Positions 16,157-24,106 of a DNA stretch of 63,975 nucleotides are shown here, piece after piece. A program made the position numbers and the translations under genes. Each line of letters starts with the position of its first letter. The first letter of the stretch is position 1. The DNA is from Lentzea aerocolonigenes (lineage in GTDB: Bacteria; Actinomycetota; Actinomycetes; Mycobacteriales; Pseudonocardiaceae), in NCBI RefSeq assembly GCF_000955955.1, contig NZ_JYJG01000095.1:1-63975 (forward strand), in the 5' to 3' direction. The notes under the pieces are model-generated. The model worked only from the letters and a program-made list of their open reading frames with translations. It made no database searches and was not told the origin of the DNA.

Positions 16157-18335
16157 CCCCGCTCTCGTCGCCGCCCTGGCCGCGACCGAACGGCAGAACA
16201 CGACCCTGACCCGCTTCGGCGGCAAGGACCTGACCGAGCAAGTCACGTCCTGGTCGCTGGACCGCGCCTACGCCACCGACCTCCCGGCGCCGATGCGCGC
16301 CGTGCAGGGATCGGCGGCGGCCGAGCTCCGGCTCACGCTGTCCGGCGACGGCGAGCAGACCGCCACCCAGCTCTACAGCCCGTATGCCCCGCACGCCACG
16401 TCCGACATCGTCCGGCCACGGCAATCGGCGGTGCACGGCTGGGGCCTGGACACCAGCGTCCTTCCGGCGTTCCGCGGCTCCGTCCGTGACCGCGCCGCCG
16501 ACAGCGCGACCGGCACTGTCACCGTGTCCGCACTGGACGCGGCCGAGCGCCTGCGCGACGCCGCCCGGCTCCCCGTCACCGTGACCGCCACGGCAGGAAG
16601 CCCGATCAGCTCGGGCGTCTGGGTAGTGGACCACCTCCTGCGCAACGCGGGCATCCACTCCGCACCGCCGCCGCGTGAGGACTGCATCCTGTACGCGAGC
16701 CTGCACGGCGGCGTCACACCGGACATCGGGTTCTACCGCCAGCACTCCGGCGTCACGGGCTACACCCGCACGAACGTTCCGTGGGAGATGGCCCCCACCA
16801 CCAGCAACGAGTACACGATCCGCTGGGACCCGCGCACCCGAACCACCGTGCCCGGACGCGGCCTGTTCATGGAGACCTGGGCCGACACCACCAGCGCAGC
16901 CGCCTCGGGCAAATTCACGCTGATGGCGTTCTACCAGGCCGACGGCGCCACCAACCAAGTCCGCATGATCGTCGACTTCGCCCGTGACGAGGTGTGGCTG
17001 GGCACCAACGCCAGCGTGGTCATCTTCACCCGGCCCAACATCTCCGGCCGGGGGCGCTGGCACATCGGCGTGTACTGGCAGTTCGACGGATTACAACCCC
17101 GCGCGTGGCTGTACCTGTCCGGCCCCGGAAACCCCTACACGGTCGACGACACGTCGCTGTTCGACCCGATGCCCCGCAGCAACCTGAACTACGTCCAGCT
17201 CACCTCCGGTGTGCCGTGCGAAGCGGTTCAGGTGTCCATTCGCAACAGTCCACCCACACAGGCCGAGTTCGAGCAACAGGGCTGGACACGCGGCGCGGTG
17301 CTCGACGAGATCGGATCCGAACTCGCCGCCATCCCACCGGTGAACGGCTCGGCATGGGACGTCATCACCGACGTCGCACAGGCCGAGCAGGCAACCGCCG
17401 AGTTCGACGCGCTGGGCATCTTCCGCTGGCGCACCAACCGCAGGTTCCTCAACCCTTCCTTTGACAAGGTGCACGTGGCGACCAGCGAACGCGAGATCGC
17501 CAGCATCAAAGTGTTCGAGGCGATCGACAACGTCCGCAACGTCGTAGACGTCCCGTATCAGACCTACCAGCCCGGCACCGCCGCCCTTCGGTTCACCGAA
17601 CCCCGCGTACAACAGATCCCAAACGCGTCCCTCTCACTGACCTACGAGTACGACGTCACCGAGTACGACTCCGCACCACCCGTCGTCTACGTGACCACCC
17701 CACCCGAGAACACCTCACGCGTGCGGTTCGCCACCGACCTCGACGGTCGGGCCGGTGTTCACGGTGCCGTGGAAACCACGGTGGAGCGCGACGGAACCAA
17801 GCTCACCGTGACGTTCCGCAACGTGCTCAATCAGCACTTGGTGCTCGTCACCTCCGGCGGGGCGTCATCGCTGGCCATCTACTCCACCGGTCTGGCGCAA
17901 AGAAGCCCGTCGCGGATGTCGTGGCGCAGTACCGACAACCCCAGCCGCGCCCGCTACGGCCCGCAGGTCTACCAGGTCCCCGCGACGCCGTGGATTCAGA
18001 CCTTCCAAGCGGCCCGACGCGTGGCTAACTACCTGCTCTCGGTCGCCTCGGCTCCGCTGCCCACGCTCGGAGACGTCGAGATCCTGCCCGATCCCCGCAT
18101 CGAACTCGGCGACCTGGTCGCCGTCATCGACAACGTCGGCGCACGCCTGTCCCTGCTCGCATGGGTAGTCGGAATCCGGCTCAGCGGTGACAACACCGGC
18201 AGCATCAAACAGATCCTCAGCCTGCGCGCCATCGACAGCCCCGGCCCGCCTACCGACACCGGCCTGTCACCAGACCCACTACTCGACCCCGGCGCCCGAG
18301 CGCGGCTGCTCCGTGAAGGCATTCGCGTCCCCTAA
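16143..18335 (+). CDS. Tail-associated/minor tail protein with possible LamG-like domain
   Basis: GTG 16143 opens a 730-residue protein. Its N-terminal part (LTRFGGKDLTEQVTSWSLDR, then FRGSVRDRAAD) and C-terminal part (DVEILPDPRIELGDLVAVI and QILSLRAI) resemble siphovirus tail-hub/minor tail proteins. Between about residues 185 and 370 lies a beta-rich segment with GKFTLMAFYQADG, FARDEVWLGTNA and RGRWHIGVYWQFDG, resembling concanavalin/LamG carbohydrate-binding folds, so it may contact the host envelope. No separate tail fibre gene follows before the lysis genes. Confidence 0.75.
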   Translation: MLEADPALVAALAATERQNTTLTRFGGKDLTEQVTSWSLDRAYATDLPAPMRAVQGSAAAELRLTLSGDGEQTATQLYSPYAPHATSDIVRPRQSAVHGWGLDTSVLPAFRGSVRDRAADSATGTVTVSALDAAERLRDAARLPVTVTATAGSPISSGVWVVDHLLRNAGIHSAPPPREDCILYASLHGGVTPDIGFYRQHSGVTGYTRTNVPWEMAPTTSNEYTIRWDPRTRTTVPGRGLFMETWADTTSAAASGKFTLMAFYQADGATNQVRMIVDFARDEVWLGTNASVVIFTRPNISGRGRWHIGVYWQFDGLQPRAWLYLSGPGNPYTVDDTSLFDPMPRSNLNYVQLTSGVPCEAVQVSIRNSPPTQAEFEQQGWTRGAVLDEIGSELAAIPPVNGSAWDVITDVAQAEQATAEFDALGIFRWRTNRRFLNPSFDKVHVATSEREIASIKVFEAIDNVRNVVDVPYQTYQPGTAALRFTEPRVQQIPNASLSLTYEYDVTEYDSAPPVVYVTTPPENTSRVRFATDLDGRAGVHGAVETTVERDGTKLTVTFRNVLNQHLVLVTSGGASSLAIYSTGLAQRSPSRMSWRSTDNPSRARYGPQVYQVPATPWIQTFQAARRVANYLLSVASAPLPTLGDVEILPDPRIELGDLVAVIDNVGARLSLLAWVVGIRLSGDNTGSIKQILSLRAIDSPGPPTDTGLSPDPLLDPGARARLLREGIRVP

Positions 18336-18355
18336 CTCCCAAACCCACCAAGACC

Positions 18356-18387
18356 AGCGCCCGTCATCACTCCCGGTGGCGGGCGCT
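18356..18387 (+). terminator. Hairpin between tail and lysis genes
   Basis: A perfect 8-bp stem AGCGCCCG (18356-18363) and CGGGCGCT (18380-18387), with a 16-base loop, is followed by TTTGTC. It lies between the tail protein stop and the endolysin ATG and may reduce read-through into the lysis genes. Confidence 0.5.
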
Positions 18388-18417
18388 TTGTCATGCCCAC
18401 CAACAGAAAGAGAACGA

Positions 18418-19158
18418 ATGGCCTGGCGTGTAGCGCGATCCCTGCTCACCCTCCGAGACCAGATCAACGCCGCGTTCCCCAACCGCAACAAGGCATCCGA
18501 CGGAACGATCGGCGACGAGAACCACGACTCCACAAGCGACCACACCCCGTGGTACGGCGGCATCGTCACCGCACTGGACATCACCCACGACCCCGCCCAC
18601 GGGATGGACATCGACAAGTTCACCGACCAGCTCGCCGCGAGCCGCGATCCCAGGATCAAGTATCTGATTGCGAACGCGTTGATCCTCGACTCCCGACCGC
18701 CGTACAACCCGTGGAAGTGGGTGAGGTACAACGGTTCCAACCCGCACCGTTCCCATGTCCACATCAGCGTCATGGACTCGCCGCTGTGCGACGACCCGCG
18801 CCCGTGGAACATCCCGATGCTCGGCGGCGCGACTGCTCCGCCGCCGCCCCGGCCGCCGACATACCCGACGTTCCCCTTGCGCCGTGATGAGTACTTCGGC
18901 GACATCGCGGGGCCGCGTGAGTCTCACGGCGGCGCACCTGTGAGCCAGGGCGGCATCCCGAACGAGGCGTACTACGTCAAGCTCATCCAACAGCGGATGC
19001 AGCAGTGGGGATACGCGCCGACCTACCCCGGCTGGGCGGACGGGATCTACCAGCGCGAGACCACGAACGCCGTTGCCGCGTGGCAGCGCGCGAAGGTCCC
19101 CGGCACCACCAGGTTTGGTGAGGTCTGGTGGGACGACTGGGCGATCCTGTTCCGGTGA
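18418..19158 (+). CDS. Endolysin: M15-like peptidase plus peptidoglycan-binding domain
   Basis: ATG 18418 opens a 246-residue protein without a signal peptide. The N-terminal 125 residues carry a likely zinc peptidase pattern: SDHTPWYGG, then ALDITHD, and HRSHVHISV, as in M15-type actinophage endolysins that cut peptide stems. A proline-rich linker (PPPPRPPTYPTFP) follows. The C-terminal region (YYVKLIQQRMQQWGY and GIYQRETTNAVAAWQR) is a PG-binding-1-like wall-binding domain. It needs the holin or another route to leave the cytoplasm. It overlaps the next gene in GTGA. Confidence 0.85.
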   Translation: MAWRVARSLLTLRDQINAAFPNRNKASDGTIGDENHDSTSDHTPWYGGIVTALDITHDPAHGMDIDKFTDQLAASRDPRIKYLIANALILDSRPPYNPWKWVRYNGSNPHRSHVHISVMDSPLCDDPRPWNIPMLGGATAPPPPRPPTYPTFPLRRDEYFGDIAGPRESHGGAPVSQGGIPNEAYYVKLIQQRMQQWGYAPTYPGWADGIYQRETTNAVAAWQRAKVPGTTRFGEVWWDDWAILFR

Positions 19159-19748
19159 CCCGGCGCGCTGCGGCGCTGCTGCTGGTCGTCGTTCTCCTCG
19201 GCGGCACAACGGTTTCCCTGTTCGTCGAGCCGAGACCGCCGCCCGAGGCGGAGCCCCCGCGGCTTACCTCCGCCTCGTCGCCGGCCTCTCCCGTCGCCAC
19301 GACGACGACCGCCGCACCCCCTGACCCACCCGCCCCACCGGTTCCAGCGCCACCGCCGCGCGATCCGATGCCGGCGTGCGGCGTCGCCACCGCCGCCCAG
19401 CTCGACCGGTGGATCGACCAGGCATCCGCCGCACTGGTCTGGCACGGCGAAGCGCCGATCACCGACCGGGCCGCCGTGCACCTGATGATCGCCTACGAGT
19501 CCAGCGCAAACCCCTGCGCCATCAACGAATGGGACTCGAACTACTGGGCGGGGACCCCGTCCAAGGGCCTGATTCAAGCGATCGGCCCGACTTTCTCGGC
19601 GTGGCAGTTGCCCGGTTACCCGGACATCTACCACCCGGTGGATTCGATCATCGCCGGAATCCGTTACGCCCGAAACCGATACGGCAGCGAAAGCCGCGTT
19701 CCCGGCGTTGTCAACGTCCGCGCTGGACGCGGCTACGTCGGCTACTGA
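19155..19748 (+). CDS. Exported SLT-type lytic transglycosylase with signal/anchor segment
   Basis: GTG 19155 overlaps the endolysin stop. The 197-residue product begins TRRAAALLLVVVLLGG, a basic then strongly hydrophobic export signal or anchor, followed by a Pro/Thr/Ala-rich linker to about residue 75. The C-terminal domain has the SLT pattern: YESSANPCAIN with the likely catalytic Glu, SKGLIQAIGPTF, and IIAGIRYARNRYG. It can reach the wall without a holin and probably acts with the M15 endolysin at lysis, though a role in infection is possible. Confidence 0.8.
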   Translation: MTRRAAALLLVVVLLGGTTVSLFVEPRPPPEAEPPRLTSASSPASPVATTTTAAPPDPPAPPVPAPPPRDPMPACGVATAAQLDRWIDQASAALVWHGEAPITDRAAVHLMIAYESSANPCAINEWDSNYWAGTPSKGLIQAIGPTFSAWQLPGYPDIYHPVDSIIAGIRYARNRYGSESRVPGVVNVRAGRGYVGY

Positions 19749-19774
19749 ACCCTTACCCGAGGAGAACAACTCTC

Positions 19775-20047
19775 TTGTCCGCCACTGAATCTCGCCCGCG
19801 CCCGTTGCGCACTATCGCGTCCATCGTCGGTGGACTCACCGCCCTGGTCTCCGGCCTGGTCGGCTCTGGCCTTCTCAGCACCGACCAGGGCAGTGCGATC
19901 ACGGGTGTGATCAACGCCGTTGTCGTGCTGCTCGGCACGCTCGGATTCGTCCTGAGCGCCGAGCGCAAGGTGACCCCCTTGTCTGACCCCCGAGATAGCG
20001 CCGGACGGGCTCTCGTGCCCTCTGAGCGCGAGGGAGACACCTGGTGA
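19775..20047 (+). CDS. Holin
   Basis: TTG 19775 follows GAGGAG with a 10-base spacer. The 90-residue product has two hydrophobic helices, IASIVGGLTALVSGLVGSGLL and ITGVINAVVVLLGTLGFVL, separated by STDQGSA, and a charged C terminus. This is the class II-like layout of actinophage holins. It lies directly after the two lysins. It would open the membrane for the M15 endolysin. Confidence 0.8.
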   Translation: MSATESRPRPLRTIASIVGGLTALVSGLVGSGLLSTDQGSAITGVINAVVVLLGTLGFVLSAERKVTPLSDPRDSAGRALVPSEREGDTW

Positions 20048-20214
20048 CCAGCATCCCCGACCCTCGAACGGTGCTCACGGCCGAAGACCTGGCGACGGCC
20101 CGTGCCAGGGTCGCAGGAACACCGAGGCTGTCCCCGGCGCAACTCGACCTCGTCGCCGCCGTGTTCCGGCCTCACGTTCGTGACGCCCTTGCCGGGCACG
20201 GGCCGAACGCCTAG
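20044..20214 (+). CDS. Small phage protein after holin (56 aa)
   Basis: GTG 20044 overlaps the holin stop in GTGA. The 56-residue product (starts TSIPDPRTVLTAEDLATARARVAG, middle given in part) is helical, soluble and rich in Ala. It is the last late gene before the terminator. Similar short proteins often follow holins in actinophages, with no known role. Confidence 0.55.
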   Translation: MTSIPDPRTVLTAEDLATARARVAGTPRLSPAQLDLVAAVFRPHVRDALAGHGPNA

Positions 20215-20227
20215 CCGGATATGAAGA

Positions 20228-20259
20228 GACCCCCAGTCCCGACTACGGGACTGGGGGTC
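20228..20259. terminator. Strong bidirectional terminator between late operon and integrase
   Basis: GACCCCCAGTCCC (20228-20240) and GGGACTGGGGGTC (20247-20259) form a perfect 13-bp stem with a 6-base loop. It lies between the convergent late genes and integrase and can serve both strands. Confidence 0.85.
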
Positions 20260-20277
20260 ATTCGTGCGTTGGAGCTG

Positions 20278-22023
20278 TTATGCCGCAGGCACCGACTCGT
20301 CGGACGCGTCACTGGTGAACAGGAAACCTGAGTCGATCGTCTCGGTTTCCAACCCGTTGCGAGGACGGGTCTTCGCCCGGTTCATCCTCGGGCGCATGAT
20401 CGCCCGCAGGATCTCGCGCTGTTGCGCGATGTCCAAACCGAGGAAGACCCCACGGGCATCGGGACCGATGACTTTCGACAGCACCGGCGGCAACGCCGCG
20501 CGCTTGGCCCGTTCGTCCGCTTTCTTGATCTCCGGAAGTAGGGCCGCCTCGAACATCGCGAAACTCTCACGTGTGATCCGGTCCGCCAGGACGTCGTCCC
20601 GGAAACCGTCGAGCTTCGCGCGCAGACGCTCGGCCTCGTCGAGTGCTTCAGCCGCCGTGTCAACAGGCTGGTCGAGGCGGAACAACTGAGCCGCGTCCTC
20701 ACGCTCAAGAAGCTGAATCGCCTGCTCGGTCAGCCACGCTTCCACCAAGTCCTGGCGGCGCGAGACACAACCTCGGTCCATGCACCCGAGGCGGCGTCCT
20801 TTGGCCGAGTTGCGCGACTCCAACCGCCCGTCACACACGCCGCACCGCGCGATGCCCGTCCACAAATGCTTCGCTCGGGTCCCTTCCCGATGCGTCGCGC
20901 GTGCAGGGTCCTCCAGGATCGCGAGAACCTTCACGTGATCATCCGGCGAGATGATCTCTTTCCACGTGACCGGAACCGGCTCCATCCGGAACCCCTCCGG
21001 CGCAGTCGGGTCCATCACCTTGTGCTTGACGACCTTGCCCAGATGCACCCGCATCCCAGCACGCGGCTTGGACTTGACCACATTGCGCACCTTGGTCCCG
21101 TCCCAGCGGGACGCCACCACGTAAGAGATGCCACGCCGGTTGAGGTCCCGGCCGATCTCCTTTGGAGCCTCACCCGCGTGAACTCGCATCACCACGGCAA
21201 GCGCGCACTTGTGTTGCTTCTCCGTGAGTGACTTCGTGAACCGATGCCACTCAAGATCGTTTTCGTAGGTGGCGGCGAGCTTGAGGACCTTGCGCCGGTC
21301 CCACCTTCCCTCGTGAGGACAGGGCACACCCTCATCGTTGAGAGTGTTCGCGATCCAACGGAGGTTCTTGCGCTCCTTGACCCACTCCACCATCCGCAGG
21401 ATGGTGGCGGACTCCTCCTCGACGATCACCCACCCCAACGGTTCGCCGGTCTCAGGGCAGTACGTGGGGCGATACCCGTAGGCGGGATGCCCGAAGTAGT
21501 CCCCGCGCTTCGCCCGCTGGCGGACACCGCGACGCGAATGGATCGAGATGTTGTCCGCCGCGCCTTCCGCTTCGGCGGCGTCGCGTGCTGTGATCTTGCG
21601 GTCCACGGGGTCGGTCATGTCGTAGATGCGACCGCCGTATGCCCAGTACGCACCCGTCTGAATGCAGATCTTCCGAAGCTGGACGTACATCTCAAGATCT
21701 CGTTGCGCTCGGCTGCTGTCGAAAGTCCACAGCAGGTGTGCGCGTCCTGACTTGAGGTCGTCCAGTGCCCGTTCGTAGTCGTCGCGGCGATCCTTGCCGA
21801 AATGCGATCCGCTCAGGTTGTTATCGGTGTAGGTGCGAAGGTGGGTGATGCCGTTTTCGTCGAAAAACTCCTCTCCTTCATCGTCCTGCGAAGCAACCGA
21901 GATCTCACGCCCGCTTGAGTCCTTCGAAGCGCGAAGGTAGCGAATGCCGACGAGCTTCGAGATATCGCGCAACTGTGGGCGAGCGCGGTTCCTCAACAAC
22001 GGGTTCAACGTTGCTGTGCTCAC
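20278..22023 (-). CDS. Large serine recombinase (phage integrase)
   Basis: The 581-residue protein catalyses site-specific integration. The N-terminal catalytic domain has GIRYLRASKD with the likely nucleophile Ser33, then TFDSSRAQRDLEM. A recombinase domain follows (RRGVRQRAKRGDYFGHPAYGYR). A zinc ribbon (ARCGVCDGRLESR and GCMDRGC, about residues 395-425) and a coiled-coil region complete the large serine integrase layout. GTG 22023 is 7 bases after GGGGGTC. It ends the prophage next to the attachment site, as expected. A directionality factor for excision is not in the window. Confidence 0.95.
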   Translation of the reverse strand: MSTATLNPLLRNRARPQLRDISKLVGIRYLRASKDSSGREISVASQDDEGEEFFDENGITHLRTYTDNNLSGSHFGKDRRDDYERALDDLKSGRAHLLWTFDSSRAQRDLEMYVQLRKICIQTGAYWAYGGRIYDMTDPVDRKITARDAAEAEGAADNISIHSRRGVRQRAKRGDYFGHPAYGYRPTYCPETGEPLGWVIVEEESATILRMVEWVKERKNLRWIANTLNDEGVPCPHEGRWDRRKVLKLAATYENDLEWHRFTKSLTEKQHKCALAVVMRVHAGEAPKEIGRDLNRRGISYVVASRWDGTKVRNVVKSKPRAGMRVHLGKVVKHKVMDPTAPEGFRMEPVPVTWKEIISPDDHVKVLAILEDPARATHREGTRAKHLWTGIARCGVCDGRLESRNSAKGRRLGCMDRGCVSRRQDLVEAWLTEQAIQLLEREDAAQLFRLDQPVDTAAEALDEAERLRAKLDGFRDDVLADRITRESFAMFEAALLPEIKKADERAKRAALPPVLSKVIGPDARGVFLGLDIAQQREILRAIMRPRMNRAKTRPRNGLETETIDSGFLFTSDASDESVPAA

Positions 22024-22237
22024 GGATTGACCCCCATCTGATCAATCTGAGCGTATCGCGGCTCGCTCGAACAAGTGGCGCCAATTGTCCGAGCAAGGGC
22101 GAGAAACTGAGTTGCGCAAACCTGCGCTTGCCTACTCAATGACAGGCCGTCGCCGTCGGTCACGACAGATCGACGATATGCGATGATCCGGGGTGGATAG
22201 ATGCGCTCTTCGCGCTCTCGGGAATTGCTCACGGATA

Positions 22238-24049
22238 ATGACAGTAAGAACGAACTTAGCGTTCGACCACTACTACGGGACTCTTCGCGGCGTGCGCGGC
22301 TTCTCGGACCGGAATGCGTTGCGCGGCGTTTTCTCGCAGTCGGGCGTGCTGCCGTTCCCGGTGCGTGAGGCGGCTTCCGGCCGGGACATCCAGTACATCG
22401 GCGACCTGGACCACAGCTGGAACGGCGGGCACACGGCGTTGCGCGGCGGGTGGAACGACAACTGGGTGCCGGCGAAGACCGCGGCGACGATGGCGTTCTA
22501 CACGCGGCAGGACCTCCCGTTCCACTACGAGCTGGCCGACACGTTCACGTTGTGCGACGCCTACCACTGCTCGGTGCCCTCTTCGACCTCGCCGAACCGC
22601 AACTACTGGGTGTCCGGGTACACCGGTTTCGAGCCCGCCGGCGGTCGTGCGACCGGGAACGCGGCCTACAACGAGGACAAGCACGCCGGGTACTCGTGGA
22701 AGACCTATCCCGAACGCCTTGAGGCGGCCGGGAAGTCGTGGCGGGTGTACCAGGAGTGGGACAACTTCCAGGACAACAACCTGGAGTTCTTCGTGCGGTT
22801 CAAGGAGATCGCGCGCAAGGTGCTGCCCGCGGGGTTCAAGTCTCTCGGCAAGCTGTACGGCACCGGTGACCCGGCGTTGATCGGTTCGATCGACCTGTCC
22901 GGCCTGACCGCGGCTGAGAAGTCCTTGTACTCGCGCGGATTGCAGCGCGTTCGCCCTGGCGGCCTGGGTGAGGCTTTCCGCGCTGACGTTGCCGCCGGTC
23001 GTCTTCCCGCGGTCTCCTATCTTGTTCCGTCCTCTGTGGACTCCGAGCATCCCGGCGCGTCTTCTCCCGCCGCCTCGGCCTCGATCACCTACCAGGTGCT
23101 GGACGCGTTGGCCTCGAACCAGGACGTGTGGGAGTCCACGGTCCTGTTCATCACCTACGACGAGAACGACGGCTTCTACGACCACGTGCCGCCACCGCGC
23201 CCGCCGCTGTCGGTTGCCGACGAGTACGTGGGCGACCGGCCGTTGGGACTCGGTGCGCGCGTGCCGATGACGGTCGTCTCGCCGTGGTCCGTCGGCGGGT
23301 ACGTGTGTTCGCAGGTGTTCGACCACACGTCGATGACGCAGTTCCTGGAGAAGTGGACCGGTGTCCGTTCCGAGGAGATCTCCGCGTGGCGCCGTACCGT
23401 CACCGGCGACCTGACCTCGGCCTTCGACTTCGACCGCCGCCGCACGTGGCCAGAGGTGGGCGAGCCGGCCGCCGTTCCGCCCGCCACGCCGCGCTGGCGT
23501 CCCGCGCCGCCGTCGTCGCAGAAGATGCCCGAACAGGAGGCAGGCCGCAGACGTGCGCGCGCCCTGCCGTACCAGCCCGACGCGTCGTTGCGCGGCTCTT
23601 CCCTGGAGATGACCAACTCGGGTTCTGCCTCGGTTCATCTCGCGCTGTACCCGTACTCGGGCCAGTTCGCCGTGCCGCAGCACTTCGACGTCGCTGCTTC
23701 GGCTTCTCTCGAGGTGACCGGCGATCACGACCTGGTGCTGCTCGGCCCGAACGGTTTCCGCCGTGAGTTCGCTGGTTCTGCTTCTGACCGTGCGCGCGTG
23801 TCGTCGTCGGTGCGCGGCTACAGCCGTGTTTTGACGTTGACCTTCGAGAACACCGGCACCTCCCGCCTGACCTTCGTGCTGGGCCGCCGCCGCTACGTCG
23901 TGCGCCCCGGCCACCGGCACGTGATCCCGTGGCTGACCGTGATGAACTCGGGCTGGTACGACCTGACCGTGACGGTCGAGGAGGAGCCCGCGTTCCGCCG
24001 CCGCCTCTGCGGTCACATCGAGAACGGCCACGAGTCGATCTCGGGCTGA
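22238..24049 (+). pseudogene. Phospholipase C family phosphoesterase, 5' end removed by prophage
   Basis: The sequence matches bacterial phosphocholine-type phospholipase C/acid phosphatase proteins: FDHYYGTLRGVRGF, then SSTSPNRNYW, and the metal-binding ITYDENDGFYDHV, followed by two C-terminal beta-sandwich domains. The usual Tat signal and the ENRS half of the ENRSFDH metal-binding motif are missing. A phage-derived ATG at 22238 keeps the frame open, but the product would be cytoplasmic and lack the catalytic Glu. The remaining 595 or so residues show no stops, so the damage is recent and reversible by excision. The missing 5' part should lie beyond the left prophage end. Confidence 0.85.
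22247..22265. other. Prophage right attachment junction (attR) inside phospholipase C
   Basis: Host PLC coding begins at about 22,259 (GCG-TTC-GAC-CAC-TAC-TAC), where the family has Glu-Asn-Arg-Ser-Phe-Asp-His. Upstream codons read Thr-Asn-Leu-Ala instead, so the crossover lies between about 22,250 and 22,262. No tRNA is present. Serine integrases use short cores inside genes, which fits. Confidence 0.8.
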
Positions 24050-24106
24050 CGCCTCTTCGGCGAGGCACGGCGCGTGACTGTCGGGGCTGTCTGATAGACC
24101 AAGAGC

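Larger units (their letters stand above)
1..22260. mobile_element. Siphovirus-type prophage, right-hand part (left end outside window)
   Basis: The genes run in standard siphovirus late order: terminase, portal, MuF, scaffold, coat, connectors, tail, lysis, then a serine integrase. The right boundary is defined because host phospholipase C sequence resumes at about 22,259 in mid-motif. The left boundary, immunity genes and replication genes are not in the window. Structural genes look intact, overlap tightly and keep high third-position GC, so this looks like a recent, possibly inducible prophage. The atypical coat start codon is the one visible reason to doubt full function. Confidence 0.95.

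Noticed and set aside
22020..22232. Minus-strand 70-aa open frame overlapping the integrase start in GTGA
   Set aside because: Third-position GC is only about 55 percent, no ribosome binding site precedes its GTG, and it spans the region expected to hold the attP arm. It is more likely non-coding.
22140..22270. tRNA gene as prophage attachment target
   Set aside because: No cloverleaf or acceptor sequence is visible at the junction. The disrupted sequence is clearly phospholipase C coding.
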